Assembly (NCBI GenBank): GCA_013368325.1
Contig: JAACJK010000224.1
Location: 186,001 to 250,000, forward strand
Origin: Ephemerocybe angulata
Taxonomy: Eukaryota > Basidiomycota > Agaricomycetes > Agaricales > Psathyrellaceae
DNA length: 64,000 nucleotides
Reading direction: 5' to 3'
This document shows, one piece after another, positions 50,601 through 61,793 of the stretch (positions are counted from its first letter, which is position 1; each line of letters begins with the position of its first letter). The notes beneath the pieces are model-generated. The model had not been told where the DNA came from. It searched no databases and saw only the letters and a program-made list of their open reading frames with translations. Both the position numbers and the translations under genes were made by a program.

Positions 50601-53482
50601 GTGTTCTACCTGCTCAAAGCACAGTCAACATTTTACTATACAATCAAGACAGATCCACAGTGCTTGCGAGTGGCCACCTCTCGCCCCGGCCATTCCCCAT
50701 CGAGTTTGACAAAATCCACCTTACGCCCACCCGTGCCCTCGTCACTATCACGGAAGTTCGAGTACCGGGCGCCCTCCTCACGTTGCATCATGACCGCCCT
50801 CTCAGCTCATTTGGCCCACCCCCATTTCAAGTGGTATGCAAGCGTACCTTCCTGCGGATGTATGATCCGCTCAGCTTCAAGCTCCCAGAACCACCCCAAC
50901 CAATGTCCGTCGACGCTGCCACACCTGTCCGCGAGAATAACGAGATGGATCAACAAGAAGGCGAAGGGGAATCACTAGCAGAGTCGGAGAAAGCCTACGA
51001 GACTGACCAAGGTGCTGGAAGTCTCCTTCGCCAGTCAATGGGAGCGGGTGGAGAGGTGTCAGTGGATGATGAGGATGGGGACGATGCATCAGCTGGCCCG
51101 TCGGGCACCACAACAGCACGGCCGTTTGTTGATGCAACCAGCGACGCTTTGGGACAAGCAATGTCAGCAAAGGTGAAGCGTCCTAATACCCAGCAGTCGT
51201 CGAGTGACTCGAGTCATGAAGCATTGAAATCAAGGGTGCTGAAGGACTTGTTTCATGTTTTCAACATGCTTCGCATCTCGTCAAACCACTCACTTCGACG
51301 AGAATTTGCTGCAGCACTTCGGGACATCCTTTTTGTGTTCGACAAGGAGGACCGTGCACGAATCGCTGCTTGGGCAGCTTGTTTAGAAACCCCACGCACC
51401 TTCGAGCAGCTTATGGCATCGAACCCGGATTGGGTACAAAAGCATTCCCGCCGGTATGTCCCATCTCCTGAAGTACTTTTCCCACTGGTCGAGGAGCTGT
51501 TTCGCACGTATGGCCCATTGCAAGACGCAGCCACGAAGGAGCCTTTGTTTGGTCCCAAGCAATGGAAAACAGCATCGCAAATTCTTGACCTCATTCGGGA
51601 GGGTTACCTGTCTGACCCTCCAGGCATTGCACTGTACACGAAGATCGGAAATGATAAGAAGGCTGGAAACTTGCCAATATATCGATGCGCAAGAGGTACA
51701 AGCTTCACTGAGGGTGTTCACTCGCAGCTTCGCTCGCGTTTGCCTACGGTTGGCGTCTCGATCCGACACATCAATTCCCGTCTCCCGGAGTATGTTTACG
51801 TCCATAATAAAAGGGTTAGTCGACTAGTCCATACTCTTGATAGTAACTCAGAACTTACCAAATGGCAGGTTGGAACTATGAATACCACGGGAAAGAAATA
51901 CCGTGGCCACTATGACCCATGGATTATCAATCGGATTCAAGAGCGTTTGGCATACCTAGATGCCATTCTCATAAATCCGATCGAGATTCGTGGCATGGTG
52001 AATACTGACCTTTATGTCCGCACTCAGGAGCGCCTGGGAATTCTTCCCATTCCAGATGGCGTCCGCATTGCAAGCGCCATTGGAGAGTACAATCCCCAGG
52101 ACCCAGGTGCAAGAAAACAAGAGCAAGCATACCTTGCGAGGATTCAAAACACCAAGAAAGCAGTGCTTCCTGTTCACACCCCTCAGGAGTACAAGCTCTT
52201 TGAAGAGCTGATGGTCAGTAGTTCTGCGTTCAATTCCACCTCGCGTGGCCCTGTATGGAAACTCGCGGTTAGGGTTTGGAATGAGCGCGCAGAACTCACG
52301 CACGGCATCTCGTACAAGGTATGCAATACTTTATTACTTTATAATATATCTAAATGAACATTTCGATAGTTGGTTGAGCATCTGAAGACCTGCTATGCAT
52401 CCTTTAACGTTGGCATTCGCATACGGCAGACCCTTTCTACCACCTCAACGATTCGTCGTGATATCAACAAGCGAGCGCGTGATCCTCGGCGCTCCGATGC
52501 AGCCCCTCAACTTATGGATCGCCCATTAGCTCCCACAATGGTCACTGCCGGACTCGACATTCCCTCTAACTGGCAGAGTCCACTGCCGTCACCGCCATGC
52601 CCTCCCCCACCGACTCCTACATATCAAGATACTGATTCCCCACCTGACTTCGAGTCTACATCGGCGCCTACACATCAGACGCCACCCACATTTGCGTACC
52701 CCGCCACAGCACATGCGTTAGCCCAGCGGCGCGTTGCTGAGGACATTGCGCAAAGGCAGCAACAGCCTCCGGCAATCATACCACCCACCCCTACGCTCCC
52801 ACCTCAACACCCTCCAACGACATTCTCTGATGCTGCACGCGAGCTCGCTCGTCAGCGTGTTGCTAGCAGCGTCGCCCAACGACAACCCCAGCCAGCAGCT
52901 CCCAGTGGCCCCCGCGGCCCACGCAAGTGTCAGAAATGTGGCTCGGCCGAGTGCAGTGGGCGTAAACAGATCAAATTCTGCTACAACCCTTGTCAGGACT
53001 GTGGCGAAATCCTCTGCTACGGCAGGAATAGTAGGCGCACGGCGGGAAAGCCATGTAACCTGGCTTGGATTGGGTATGAGGATCGTCGACCCGAGCTCCC
53101 CACTCTTCCACCCCCTCCCCGTACCTGCACGTAGTACCCGTCTCTAATCTTATCTTCGCGAGTAGCGTACTATCCGATAGAGCTGTATAATCATGAAAAA
53201 TGTCAATAATTCATCCGGAGCCAATCAAATGCCAATGCGCCCGAGCAGCAAAACGAACCAGTTCGAAAGAATGATGAGAAAAACATCCTTAATTCCCATT
53301 GGCTCACTGACATCATCTCAGAAATGCTCGACAATCGACAACTGCGCCGAACCCGCTTCAGCATCCAGAAGAGCGTGCGTGAGTTCCCTCTTTTCCCTCC
53401 CCTTTTCCTCTCTTTCCTTTTCGTCTTTTATTTTATTTTCTTTTCCCTTTCCTTTTCTTGGCACAACCACCGTCAGCGCGCC
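47620..53482 (+). mobile_element. DNA transposon copy 2 (5863 bp), tandem with copy 1
   Basis: Repeats copy 1 at a constant offset of 5870 bp, with the same orientation, the same 11-bp ends (47620-47630 and 53472-53482) and identical translations throughout. The only difference seen is one T missing in the right pyrimidine tract. The full GGCGCCTT duplication follows at 53483-53490. The right end lies 82 bp before the cyclophilin start codon. Confidence 0.9.
47801..53134 (+). CDS. transposase: AT-hooks + DDE core split by DEDDy exonuclease (copy 2, 1645 aa)
   Basis: Same eight-exon gene as in copy 1, shifted by 5870 bp: 47801-47808, 47867-47931, 47986-48353, 48411-49565, 49618-50136, 50207-51814, 51869-52318, 52370-53134. 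The encoded protein is identical residue for residue as far as I compared, with every catalytic acid and cysteine kept, so both copies could be active. Two introns (48354-48410 and 51815-51868) are multiples of three without in-frame stops, so retained-intron forms would still be full length. The promoter must lie within the element's 180-bp 5' leader or read through from copy 1. Confidence 0.88.
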
Positions 53483-53490
53483 GGCGCCTT
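53483..53490. repeat. target-site duplication, right copy (GGCGCCTT)
   Basis: Exact match to 41742-41749. At the internal junction only CGCCTT remains, so GG has been lost there. Confidence 0.8.
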
Positions 53491-53564
53491 GCAACTCGCT
53501 CTCCTCTTCTACGCCATCAAGCTCAACGCAACAACACTTATACCCTCATCGTACCACCCCCGAA

Positions 53565-54326
53565 ATGGAGTCTGTCGTACTAGAAACGAGCATGGGCGAC
53601 ATCCAGCTCGAGCTATACTGGAACCACGCACCAAAGGTAAGTAGAGAGATAGCACGCTCGTTCGTTCGTTCAAGCAAACCAGACTAACTAACATTCGGTC
53701 TGGGATATCCGATATCTGTCCGGCATCTAGACGTGCAAGAACTTCGTGGAGCTAGCGAAGAGAGGATACTACAATGGTGTTGTCTTCCACCGAGTCATTG
53801 CGGTACGTGTAACCTTGGACGTACCCCGCACTTGATACGATACGAACGACCGTGTCGTTTCTTTCTGTCTTTCAGGACTTCATGATTCAAGGCGGCGACC
53901 CAACGGGGACAGGGCGTGGCGGAACGAGCATCTACGGACAGAAGTTGTACGTCCGCCCCAAACCACACCAAACTCCCATGACTTCTCCTAACCCTTCCTC
54001 CTAACCGAACAGCGAAGATGAACTCAACCCCGAACTCCGCTTCACAGGCGCCGGCATCCTCGCCATGGCCAACTCAGGCCCGAACACGAACGGATCGCAG
54101 TTCTTCATCTCGCTCGGCCCGACGCCGTACCTGGATGGCAAGCACACGATCTTTGGGCGGGTGAGCTCTGGGATGCGGGTTGTGCAGAGGTTGGGAGCTG
54201 TCGCTACGGATGCCCAGGATCGGTGCGTTCTCCTCTTCCATGTTGACTGGAGTTCAGTACTAATTGGCTTCGTGGAATTGTAGGCCGTTGGAGGACATCA
54301 AGATATACAAGGGACGGTCGGTATGA
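53565..54326 (+). CDS. CYP1: peptidyl-prolyl cis-trans isomerase, cyclophilin PPIL1 type
   Basis: Small single-domain cyclophilin; relatives of this type sit in the spliceosome. The start at 53565 ([19 protein letters not shown]) leads directly into the fold. Active-site segments are visible: VVFHRVI with the catalytic Arg, [34 protein letters not shown], and [11 protein letters not shown]. The end KIYKGRSV stops at 54324-54326. Five exons are separated by introns of about 50-95 bp. The length, about 155 residues, is normal for PPIL1, and the ETSMG and TSIYG signatures fit that group better than cyclophilin A. Only 74 bp of native sequence separates the ATG from the transposon target duplication (53490), so its 5' leader is kept but its old upstream promoter is now 11.7 kb away. 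Confidence 0.95.
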
Positions 54327-54957
54327 GGTCTCCCTGTTCTACAGGGTTATCAAAACTACTAGTCTATTGAAAACGCACTTCAAACCGGTGGCCCAGGGAG
54401 ACTTAGCGGCACGAGTCTGCACTCAGTTCCGTTCAACGGTTCAAGTCCCGGAGAACAGGGAGAGCCTGCTGCGAGTTGGAATACAAATACCAGGCTTTGG
54501 AAGGGTGGCCCGTTGGCTTCCTGGCGCTATTTTCTTGCCTTATCTCATTGTTGCGCTGTACTCTAGTGACTCGGTGACGAGGAGGGGGCCATCGTGCCCG
54601 TGAATACCATCTGAGATGTTTCGGAGCGCCCTCATCGCTTCAGCACTTTCTCTCGCCCATGCTCAACCGATGGGGCTTGAGTAGAAATAGATTCAACAAT
54701 GTCGCTTCCTCCGTGTTCGATGGCTTCCTGTCGTTCAGTCCAGCTCTGCACGCATGCCGCCTTCTAGAGATGGCATGGCGGTGTTCAGGAACAAACTTGA
54801 GAACTTACACGAGGCCTGGGCGAGCCCATGTTCCCTCTTCCCCTGCCCATAGCCTTCGCGTCCTCGCAAGTGGGGCTCATAGAATTTCCGTTGGTGCGAA
54901 TTAATATGATTGAGATGCCAAAGAGGGAAAGCAGAAAGGTCTAGCAGGGAACGGCGT
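54327..54957. other. intergenic between convergent cyclophilin and QCR8 genes
   Basis: 630 bp of 3' flanks. No gene was recognised. A GGTTCAAGTCC motif at about 54437 resembles a tRNA B-box, but no cloverleaf can be drawn around it. Confidence 0.5.
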
Positions 54958-55528
54958 CTAATCGTGGTGTTTACCCTCCATGGCAATGTGGCCAGCCTTG
55001 CTGTTAGCCCAGGCATCGTAGCTCTTGGCCCAGGAGTAGGTAGCGTAACCTGTGCAGCGGGGCGCCGGACCTCGGTCAATTTCCCAAAGTTCCTGAAGCA
55101 ATTCTGCTTGTTAGACGCACCGACAGCGAAGGGGACGCCGAAGAAGAAGAGCTCTCCAGAGATTCGGCGGAAGCCGTTGAAGATGTATTTTGAGAGCCAC
55201 TTGGGGGCGACCTTGCTCTGGTAGCTGGAGAGGGCTGTCGGAAACCATAACGCTGTCAGTGCCAGTCAACCGAGGAGGAAGTGTAGCACGCACTGTATGT
55301 AGTAACACCCTTGATCTTGCCGCCACTCTTGTCACCCCACCAAAGGTTCTAAACCACCCAACAACATTGTTCAGACCCCACAGCGGCCAATACTCGTAGG
55401 AACGCTTGCAACTCACATAGACCTTGGCTATAGGATTCCGCGCCGGTCAGCCAAACGTCGAATTCACGAGTACTCAGAGCGAACTTACGTCCGGGCATAT
55501 CGCCAAGTCGTGCAACGGTGGGCCTCAT
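54958..55528 (-). CDS. QCR8: cytochrome b-c1 complex subunit 8 (ubiquinol-cytochrome c reductase)
   Basis: Small inner-membrane subunit of respiratory complex III. Exons assemble to MRPTVARLGDMPGPKVYNLW, then GDKSGGKIKGVTTYT, YIFNGFRRISGELFFFGVPF and GYATYSWAKSYDAWANSKAG, ending MEGKHHD with TAG at 54958-54960. This matches the QCR8 pattern (WWGDK, GITTYT, YIFNxFRR, one membrane helix, YDxWxNSK). Five exons; the second is only 11 nt (55417-55427, CCAAGGTCTAT) between a GTAAGT donor and a GTGAGT donor, and without it the frame breaks. About 100 residues, normal for the family. It shares a 251-bp upstream region with OST4. Confidence 0.93.
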
Positions 55529-55779
55529 TATGCGGGTATAACGGTAAGGGCGTTTAGGAAGGGTGAAGGGAGTTTTTGGACAACGAGCCCGGCCCCGAAT
55601 CCGTTCCTGTCCGTTGTCAAACAAACAACGAACAAACAAACGTCAGCGACACGCGCGCGTCTTTAGGGGCAAATCCACTTTTGCTCGTAACTCCCATCTT
55701 CGTGTTCTCTTCTTATAAAATCGTGGGTTGTATGGTATCTGAGGAGCACCAAGATACTAAAGCAGACGTTCAGGTCAAG
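55529..55779. promoter_or_regulatory. divergent promoter of QCR8 and OST4
   Basis: 251 bp between two opposed start codons. It holds a CAAACAAACAACGAACAAAC-type A/C-rich repeat (about 55617-55640) and a TATAAAA at about 55715, roughly 65 bp before the OST4 start. Both genes are short housekeeping membrane subunits. Confidence 0.55.
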
Positions 55780-55911
55780 ATGATGTCCCATAACACGCTG
55801 TACAGCCTGGCGAACGCCCTAGGCATCCTTTCTATGATCACGGCGGTCAGCTACCACATCATCTCAGTGAACGCAGAGACGATGTCGAAAGACTATGTGG
55901 AGGAGAACTGA
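55780..55911 (+). CDS. OST4: oligosaccharyltransferase subunit 4 (mini-protein, 43 aa)
   Basis: Tiny single-span ER membrane subunit of the N-glycosylation oligosaccharyltransferase. MMSHNTLYSLANALGILSMI followed by TAVSYHIISVNAE matches the family pattern MISDxQLYSLANxLGxxxM...YHxxAVNA. Length fits the group. I start at the first of two adjacent ATGs at 55780. The frame stays open upstream to another ATG at 55732, but those residues are not like the family and are probably leader. The short acidic tail (KDYVEEN) is a little longer than in yeast. Confidence 0.85.
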   Translation: MMSHNTLYSLANALGILSMITAVSYHIISVNAETMSKDYVEEN

Positions 55912-56142
55912 GTAATAGCTTTCTATATACCTTTGGTTGGTCATGGTCTATCTGAAGTTGCGGCGCCGGACTAACACTTGACTCGGTGCATACTCAGTAC
56001 CCTTACACCACGGGTGTTGTACAATATAATCAAGGCGCCCGCCTTCGTCTCGTGCCCTTCTTCGGCTCTGGCTGATGTTCTGGCCACAATATAGAACAAG
56101 CCTGGCATTGATTTGGGTGGTATATTTGCTACCTGCAGTCCA

Positions 56143-57822
56143 TCATTCCCCTTCGTTGAACTTCCAAACTACTATGCTGGCCACCCTGTTCAGAGCCTCT
56201 AGGGCTCTCTGGCTTATCGCCTCCTCACAAGATAGGAACTCCAGGGACTCCAACCTGAGAGGACTTTCTCCACTCGACTTCCCTACTTTGCTGGCCCTGG
56301 CCTCGAGAGCGCGTACAACCGACACCGCGAGGGCCTCTCTTGCGCAATTGTCTCTGTACGGATCCCAAGATTGGAAAAGGACAGAGCGAAGTGCGGGGAA
56401 CGTTGCAGTATTCCGTTGTTCATCCGCCAGTATCGCTTCGCCCGCCAAAGCCCCGAGGAAATCCTTGGTGACTCTACTGCTAGGGCAGATTTCGATGGTT
56501 TCCAGTGCTGGTAATTGCGCAAGCATCTCCCAGAACCCAGGGAACGAGGCTGTATGCACACAAATTACACGGAGATCCGAAAATGACCAGGATGGAGTGT
56601 AAGCGGATGGGTGATGGAAAGGGAAAACATATGGCTCTTGCCGGTCTAAAAATGCGGCGGACAAATTGATCCAGGGCTTCGCCTGACGCAGTGTAGGAGG
56701 AGAACGCCCGTTTGCATAGGGGTTATACCGCTGGTATAGGTCGATATGGAAAGAACCTCCTCCTGTAGAAACTCCCAATTCTCCATCTCCAACGTACATC
56801 TCTTGAGGCTCAAGGGGTCCTGCGTGGCCCTTTATAGCACCGTTTATGGAGGAAAGTAGTCCCGTCGCTGGTTGAAGTAGCATCCAGTTAATCGTGATAT
56901 TCTGAAGATTGGGGAATCGAAACGCTGACAACAACGCTGATAATTGCTCTCCGTAGAACGATGTGATTACGATCGTCTCGAGGCTTGATACTACGAAGGG
57001 GATAGATGGGAAATGGAATTCCTCCTCCTCGCCAACGCTGAAGAGGAGGATCAGACTCTTGAGCTGAGACGCAGACTTCAAGAATTCGTAGAGGTGGGTT
57101 ATAGAAGTAGTATTGGAGGTGTAAGCCGGATTTCTGATTATGAGCTTGATGTGCGTTAATAGGTTTCTGGGTGACAGGATGGGGGAGCTCCACGGAATAG
57201 CCACTCCTTCAAGTTCGAGACGACGCAGATTGGGCGGGACTTCACTGCCATACAGCTCGACGGGTAGCATAGCGTTTTCGGAGGACGGGGGGTAAGCTTC
57301 TATCCGTAGCGATGCAACAGTGCTCTGAACCCCACCCGTCGCTCGTAAAATACCCTCCAGGTCATCCGGGGTAGCAAGCACATCAATGTGTCGAATCCTT
57401 TGCCCAGCATCGCTGCAGACCATGGATAATATCTTCCAGAAAGTATGCGCCGAATATAAATTCGAACCCAGCATCTCTATCCGAAGGCGAAGGGGTCTAT
57501 CCAGGCTGTTCGCCAACGCGAGCTTCACGAAGGCTTCGTTGGCGCGATATCCCAGGTACAGAGTCGACCAGATATCGGTGTCGGAAAATACCATGTCCCT
57601 CCAGGCTCGAGAAACGCGGCATAGAGTCTGCAGCCCTTGCCTACGCTCCTTGTATGGTTCGAAGTCGACGAGGTACGCCGAAAAAATGGCAGAGAACAGC
57701 TCGGGAGCCAGTTGAGAGATGGTAGATAGTGCGTTTCGCTGGCTTCGAAGGTTGGCCAATTCTTCCTCGGTGCGGGAGATCAGGACGTCGAGGTCGCGTT
57801 GGAGTTGTGCGTTTTGCGACAT
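56143..57822 (-). CDS. F-box protein with LRR-like C-terminus (559 aa), intronless
   Basis: Probable SCF adaptor. The single exon starts at ATG 57822 (MSQNAQLQRDLDVLISRT) with a coiled-coil (EEELANLRSQRNALSTI), followed by the F-box QLAPELFSAIFSAYLVDF and CRVSRAWRDMVFSDTDIW. The rest consists of Leu-rich repeats (for example VPPNLRRLELEGVAIPWS, FPNLQNITINWMLL). The lack of introns contrasts with most neighbours and fits the F-box expansions of mushrooms. Target unknown. Confidence 0.85.
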   Translation of the reverse strand: MSQNAQLQRDLDVLISRTEEELANLRSQRNALSTISQLAPELFSAIFSAYLVDFEPYKERRQGLQTLCRVSRAWRDMVFSDTDIWSTLYLGYRANEAFVKLALANSLDRPLRLRIEMLGSNLYSAHTFWKILSMVCSDAGQRIRHIDVLATPDDLEGILRATGGVQSTVASLRIEAYPPSSENAMLPVELYGSEVPPNLRRLELEGVAIPWSSPILSPRNLLTHIKLIIRNPAYTSNTTSITHLYEFLKSASQLKSLILLFSVGEEEEFHFPSIPFVVSSLETIVITSFYGEQLSALLSAFRFPNLQNITINWMLLQPATGLLSSINGAIKGHAGPLEPQEMYVGDGELGVSTGGGSFHIDLYQRYNPYANGRSPPTLRQAKPWINLSAAFLDRQEPYVFPFHHPSAYTPSWSFSDLRVICVHTASFPGFWEMLAQLPALETIEICPSSRVTKDFLGALAGEAILADEQRNTATFPALRSVLFQSWDPYRDNCAREALAVSVVRALEARASKVGKSSGESPLRLESLEFLSCEEAISQRALEALNRVASIVVWKFNEGE

Positions 57823-58481
57823 GATGTGTTGATGATGAGGGTGCGGAGGATGAAGGAGGTGGAGAAGGGACTTTTATCCCACCAGCCTCGTGCGATGCAA
57901 CGATGTGATTTGTACCCGAGGCTGCATGCACACTGATGTCTGCCTGGATACTAGAGTGTCAAAAGCCAATCAACTTGAAAAGGGTGTTAAATGGGGGATG
58001 GCGTCACCGCGTGACGAGCGCCCTAATCTTATCGGTTCTGAACGGGCTGGGGACGACCTGCGACGACGTCGAAATACGGGACCCAGCCGAACGCCTGACG
58101 TGCGCAACGTGCGCAACATATTCCCTACGTGTGGAAATGGTTGCAGACGATCTCCCCTCGCAGGGCAACCCGCGAAACACCTATGATGCTCAGGCTTAGG
58201 GATGCACAAGCGCTTCGGCGCTCACAGGCGCTAGATCCTACGTCTACGTCCCATCTGCGTCATTTGAAGCCGATTTTGTACACCCAAACTAGTATTAGTA
58301 TGTGCTCCGGTCGTTACTAAGTAAATTACAAGTGATAGATCTATACATTTTCTAGATTGTCTTGACACCACTTCCTCCCTTTTCTCATGACTGTGGCACA
58401 TAGTTCATCGAATCGCGGTCGTCAGACCACAGCCGCGCCCACTCCAAGCATAACCTATACACATACACTAGAGGGATAAAG
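57823..58481. other. intergenic, promoter side of the F-box gene
   Basis: 659 bp between an F-box start and the GT90 stop. A direct repeat GTGCGCAAC (about 58099-58116) is present. No gene recognised. Confidence 0.5.
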
Positions 58482-60735
58482 TCAGAGGCGTTTCGTAGGC
58501 TGGCGCACTATGAGCTCACCTTCCATATCCAACGTCCGCCCAATCGTGTTCTTCCACTCTTTCCCAGCCATCGCAATCTTCTTCAGATTCGCATCTTCGG
58601 GAGATTTCCGTTCTTCGAGCGGAACGAGGGCTAGCGTCGAGTTGACAGCTTCCAGCATCGCTTGGGTTGGTCCGGAGAAGTGCGTAAAGATGTTATAAAT
58701 TTCCTTGTAGGTCGGGGAAAGGGGTATGAAATGCACCCTAGAAGCAAAAAAAACCCCAGATTAAGGTCAGTATTCTGGCTTTGCTAGTACTAGGAAGATC
58801 CACTCACCAAGGCTGTATCCAGTCAGAAAAGAACTCTGTGTACACTGTCGCCTTGATCGGCACGCTATCGCTTGCAAGGAAGGCCATAAACCGTCCGCTA
58901 TAACTCATCCCATCCAGATCCACCAAATACTTGTATGACCAGTGCTTGCCCAGCGGAACAGGTTCTGAGAATCTGTGCTTCGCGAGAAGAGCTTTTAGGC
59001 CTCCAGGGTATAGACCTGAGACCTTGACAAAGGCAGCGTCCATGATATCTTCGTTAAGTCGTGAAATGGGAACTTCCACCGATTGGTACTCAGTTGAATT
59101 AGGTTGCTTGAATGTGACGACACGTGTATCGTTGGACTGGTCGGACGTCATGCGCAGATACCTTCATCAGGGTTTAGCACGGATGAGTAGCCAAAGGGAA
59201 GGGACACGGACCTATGTCGATGATATTGTGGTGAGAACCCCGGTGGATGACTCCCTCCTCCTGTCGTGGCACCTCTCCAGAAGACCTTGTTGATCTTTTC
59301 GTCCCAAGACTTCTCCATCTTATCAACAGGTGTGAGCACCTTCTTATCGAAGTCCCACCCATAGGTATAGCCCTTCGTACTCCCGTAGTAGTAATGACTC
59401 GGTATCCGCACGTCCATAAATCCTTTCGCTCGTGCCGGACTGAAAACCGGATATAACACAGGTATTGACCTCCAATCCGTGAAGAAGTGACCCTGCGTGT
59501 AGTGTTCGTGAGGATTCGTACAGAAATCGAAATTGGCAGCGGTGTCTTCCATGAAGTGGAAATCTTCACCAGCAGATGGGTTCGAGGAATTGCCGCGAAG
59601 GTAGTCTTTTGTGTGGAAGACGAATGGGTCGCGGAGAGATGAGAAAAGACGTCGAGAAGGTGTGTCTGGATGGCATGTCCGGCGCCATGCCTCCCATACG
59701 TTTCCATCAGAACCCCAGTCTGGATTGAATGGACCACCAAGCATCTCGTCAACACCACCTAAGGGAGATGTCTGGAGTCAGCACGACTGCGGGGAAGGTC
59801 AACGTCGGCTAGACGTACCCGAGGAGTCTCGCCGGGTAAGATTTGGGTATTGCTGGTGCTCCCAGGGAATCAGGACGCGTCCTTCGGCTTTCGCGTTTAT
59901 TGGGAAGTCCATGTCGGGCAGCTACATGGCTGGTTAAGACGAACGAGATAGAATATGTGAAGTGGGCGCACATATTCCCCAAATTTGCCCATCATTGAGC
60001 GGAAGCCTCGAGCTCGAGCGCTTGTTTCTGAATCCTTGAAGCCCTTTTGCATATTTTGAACGGTTATAACGCCATTCTTGACCCGAACAAGGTCGATTGA
60101 GGGGAGTTGGCCGACCTAAGGAGAGCGATGTCAATGCCAATCGACCGGGCACCACCCGAGGAACAAGAGATATGTCACAGAAGCGCCTCAACCATCGTTC
60201 CCAGCAACAGTGCATTTGAAGTATTGTCAGAATAGTATAAAGGGCGGGCTCTTACCTGGGTGACTCTTCTCCTAATCTCCTCCCCCGGTAGCTCATAGAA
60301 GGGCGCCATATCCTCCATCAATATGTCGAACTCATCCTTCATCTTGAAGTCGAACGTCCTCGCGAAGTCCCACCAGTCGTCGAAGCCCTGGGGCGGTTCC
60401 CGCTTGTATCTTCGCCTATACTCCTTCACAGCAGCCTCCAGCGTTTTGCTTTGACGCGCCAGCTTCGCATTAAACTTCTCCTCCGCCTCCGCCATCAGGT
60501 CGGATATTGGGTGTTTGGTGAATTCCTCCCCCCTCCTCTGGCTCTTGTTGGAAGGAGACCTTGGCCCTGCGAACGCCTCGTCCATCGCATCTGCACCCTC
60601 CCCATGCCGGTCGGGCTCATCGTCTTCGTGTCTCTCCCTGAAGCCATTCCTCCAGAATATGAATAGCGAAATGAAGAAGAGAACCAGGAAGAGATGGTTA
60701 AGGGTGAAGCATCGCAGCGCTCTTCTGGCCCTCAT
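58482..60735 (-). CDS. GT90 glycosyltransferase (CAP10-like), type II membrane protein
   Basis: Golgi glycosyltransferase of the family that includes the Cryptococcus capsule proteins CAP10/CMT1 and beta-xylosyltransferases. Start 60735 (MRARRALRCFTLNHLFLVLF) gives a basic tail and one membrane anchor (HLFLVLFFISLFIFW). A charged stem follows, then the CAP10-type domain: WWDFARTFDFKMKDEFDILM, LPDMDFPINAKAEGRVLIPW, KINKVFWRGATTGGG (the RGxxxG-type signature), HWSYKYLVDLDGMSYSGRF (DxDG region) and SDSVPIKATVYTEFFSDWI. The end RQPTKRL stops at 58482-58484. Several short introns. The acceptor glycan is unknown; a role in cell-wall or secreted glycans is inferred. Confidence 0.92.
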
Positions 60736-61793
60736 AAGTGTCGTGGGCGCTGCTTAGCTGGCAGCGCGTCGTCCCGTCCGGTGAATGGAATCGAGGAGGA
60801 AGTGGTGCACTGCCAGCCTCCCAGGATCGACTGGGAATTAGACACGGGCGACGTAAGCCCGGTCAAGACGTGACGGACCGTTAATTCCAGCTGCGTGTCT
60901 TGGATGCTTGACAATGATGGTGGCGCCCTACTTCGAGCATCAGCGATGCCGAGTTGATGACCTGCCAGGTTCCTGCTAAGACCGTTCATGTTGTATAAGC
61001 GCCCGCCGCCCGCGCCTCGGCCCTCCTCCGCCCCGATATTCGATATTATGGAGCCTATTCCGAGCCATTTGCCCCCTTCCATTCCCGTCATGGACCTCAC
61101 ACTTTGTCGTCTCCGGTAGCTCCGGTTCATGAAGATTAGATCCAGGCGGACGACACTGCGAATGCTACATACACATGCCCATTCCCAGCGCTCGAATCTG
61201 ACAAGTGTAATTTTGACGACGACGCTTTAAGCGTTCGTGAACGGAGCTGTCAGAGGGCCTGGTACCTTGCGGAATGACGTACTCATATATGAGCCGGCGC
61301 TGGAAATACGGTCTCCCAGGTCGAGCTGGGGAGGGAGGAACAGGGAGGAACGGGGCGCTCGGACTGCCCGGCTACGAAGGATTTCCCGGATGCAAAAAAT
61401 TCAGAAGGGTTCAGATCTCCGAGGATGGTACGACGGTGGTACGACGGTGGTACGACGGTGGTATTTGGTGGAGGTCAAAGCGAGGAACGAGACCTGCGCA
61501 GCGATCGGTCGATGCCACAAAGGCGATCGAGTCTAGTACAGCACAAAGGGCAAACATCTCATCAACGAGTTCATAAATCAGGGGAACTACTGATACAAGG
61601 CGAGTAATAAAGAGAGCTAGATGTGTATGCGGTCGGAATCTGGTCGGAATCAAGATAAATATGCTATGCTACACAACAGTCCAGAGAAATTGAGTGCCCA
61701 TCGTCCGAGAAACTATACAAATACAAGAGATAGAGTGAAGCTGTCCAGATAAGAGAAGAGTGTCCATGTCCATGCCCAATAGAAGTCCTCTAT
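60736..61793. other. intergenic, promoter side of the GT90 gene
   Basis: 1.06 kb with no recognisable exon. It contains a short 11-bp tandem repeat at 61427-61464 (entered separately). Confidence 0.5.
61427..61464. repeat. short tandem repeat, 11-bp unit x3.4
   Basis: GGTACGACGGT repeated three times perfectly and then partly. Too short for a known class; minisatellite-like. Confidence 0.85.

Noticed and set aside
41750..53482. Classification as hAT because of the 8-bp target duplication
   Set aside because: No hAT C-terminal dimerisation motif or BED finger is visible; an exonuclease occupies the insertion site, and duplication length could also be 10 bp.
54433..54455. tRNA-like B-box (GGTTCAAGTCC)
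   Set aside because: Flanking bases do not form a T-stem or acceptor stem and no A-box lies at the right distance.
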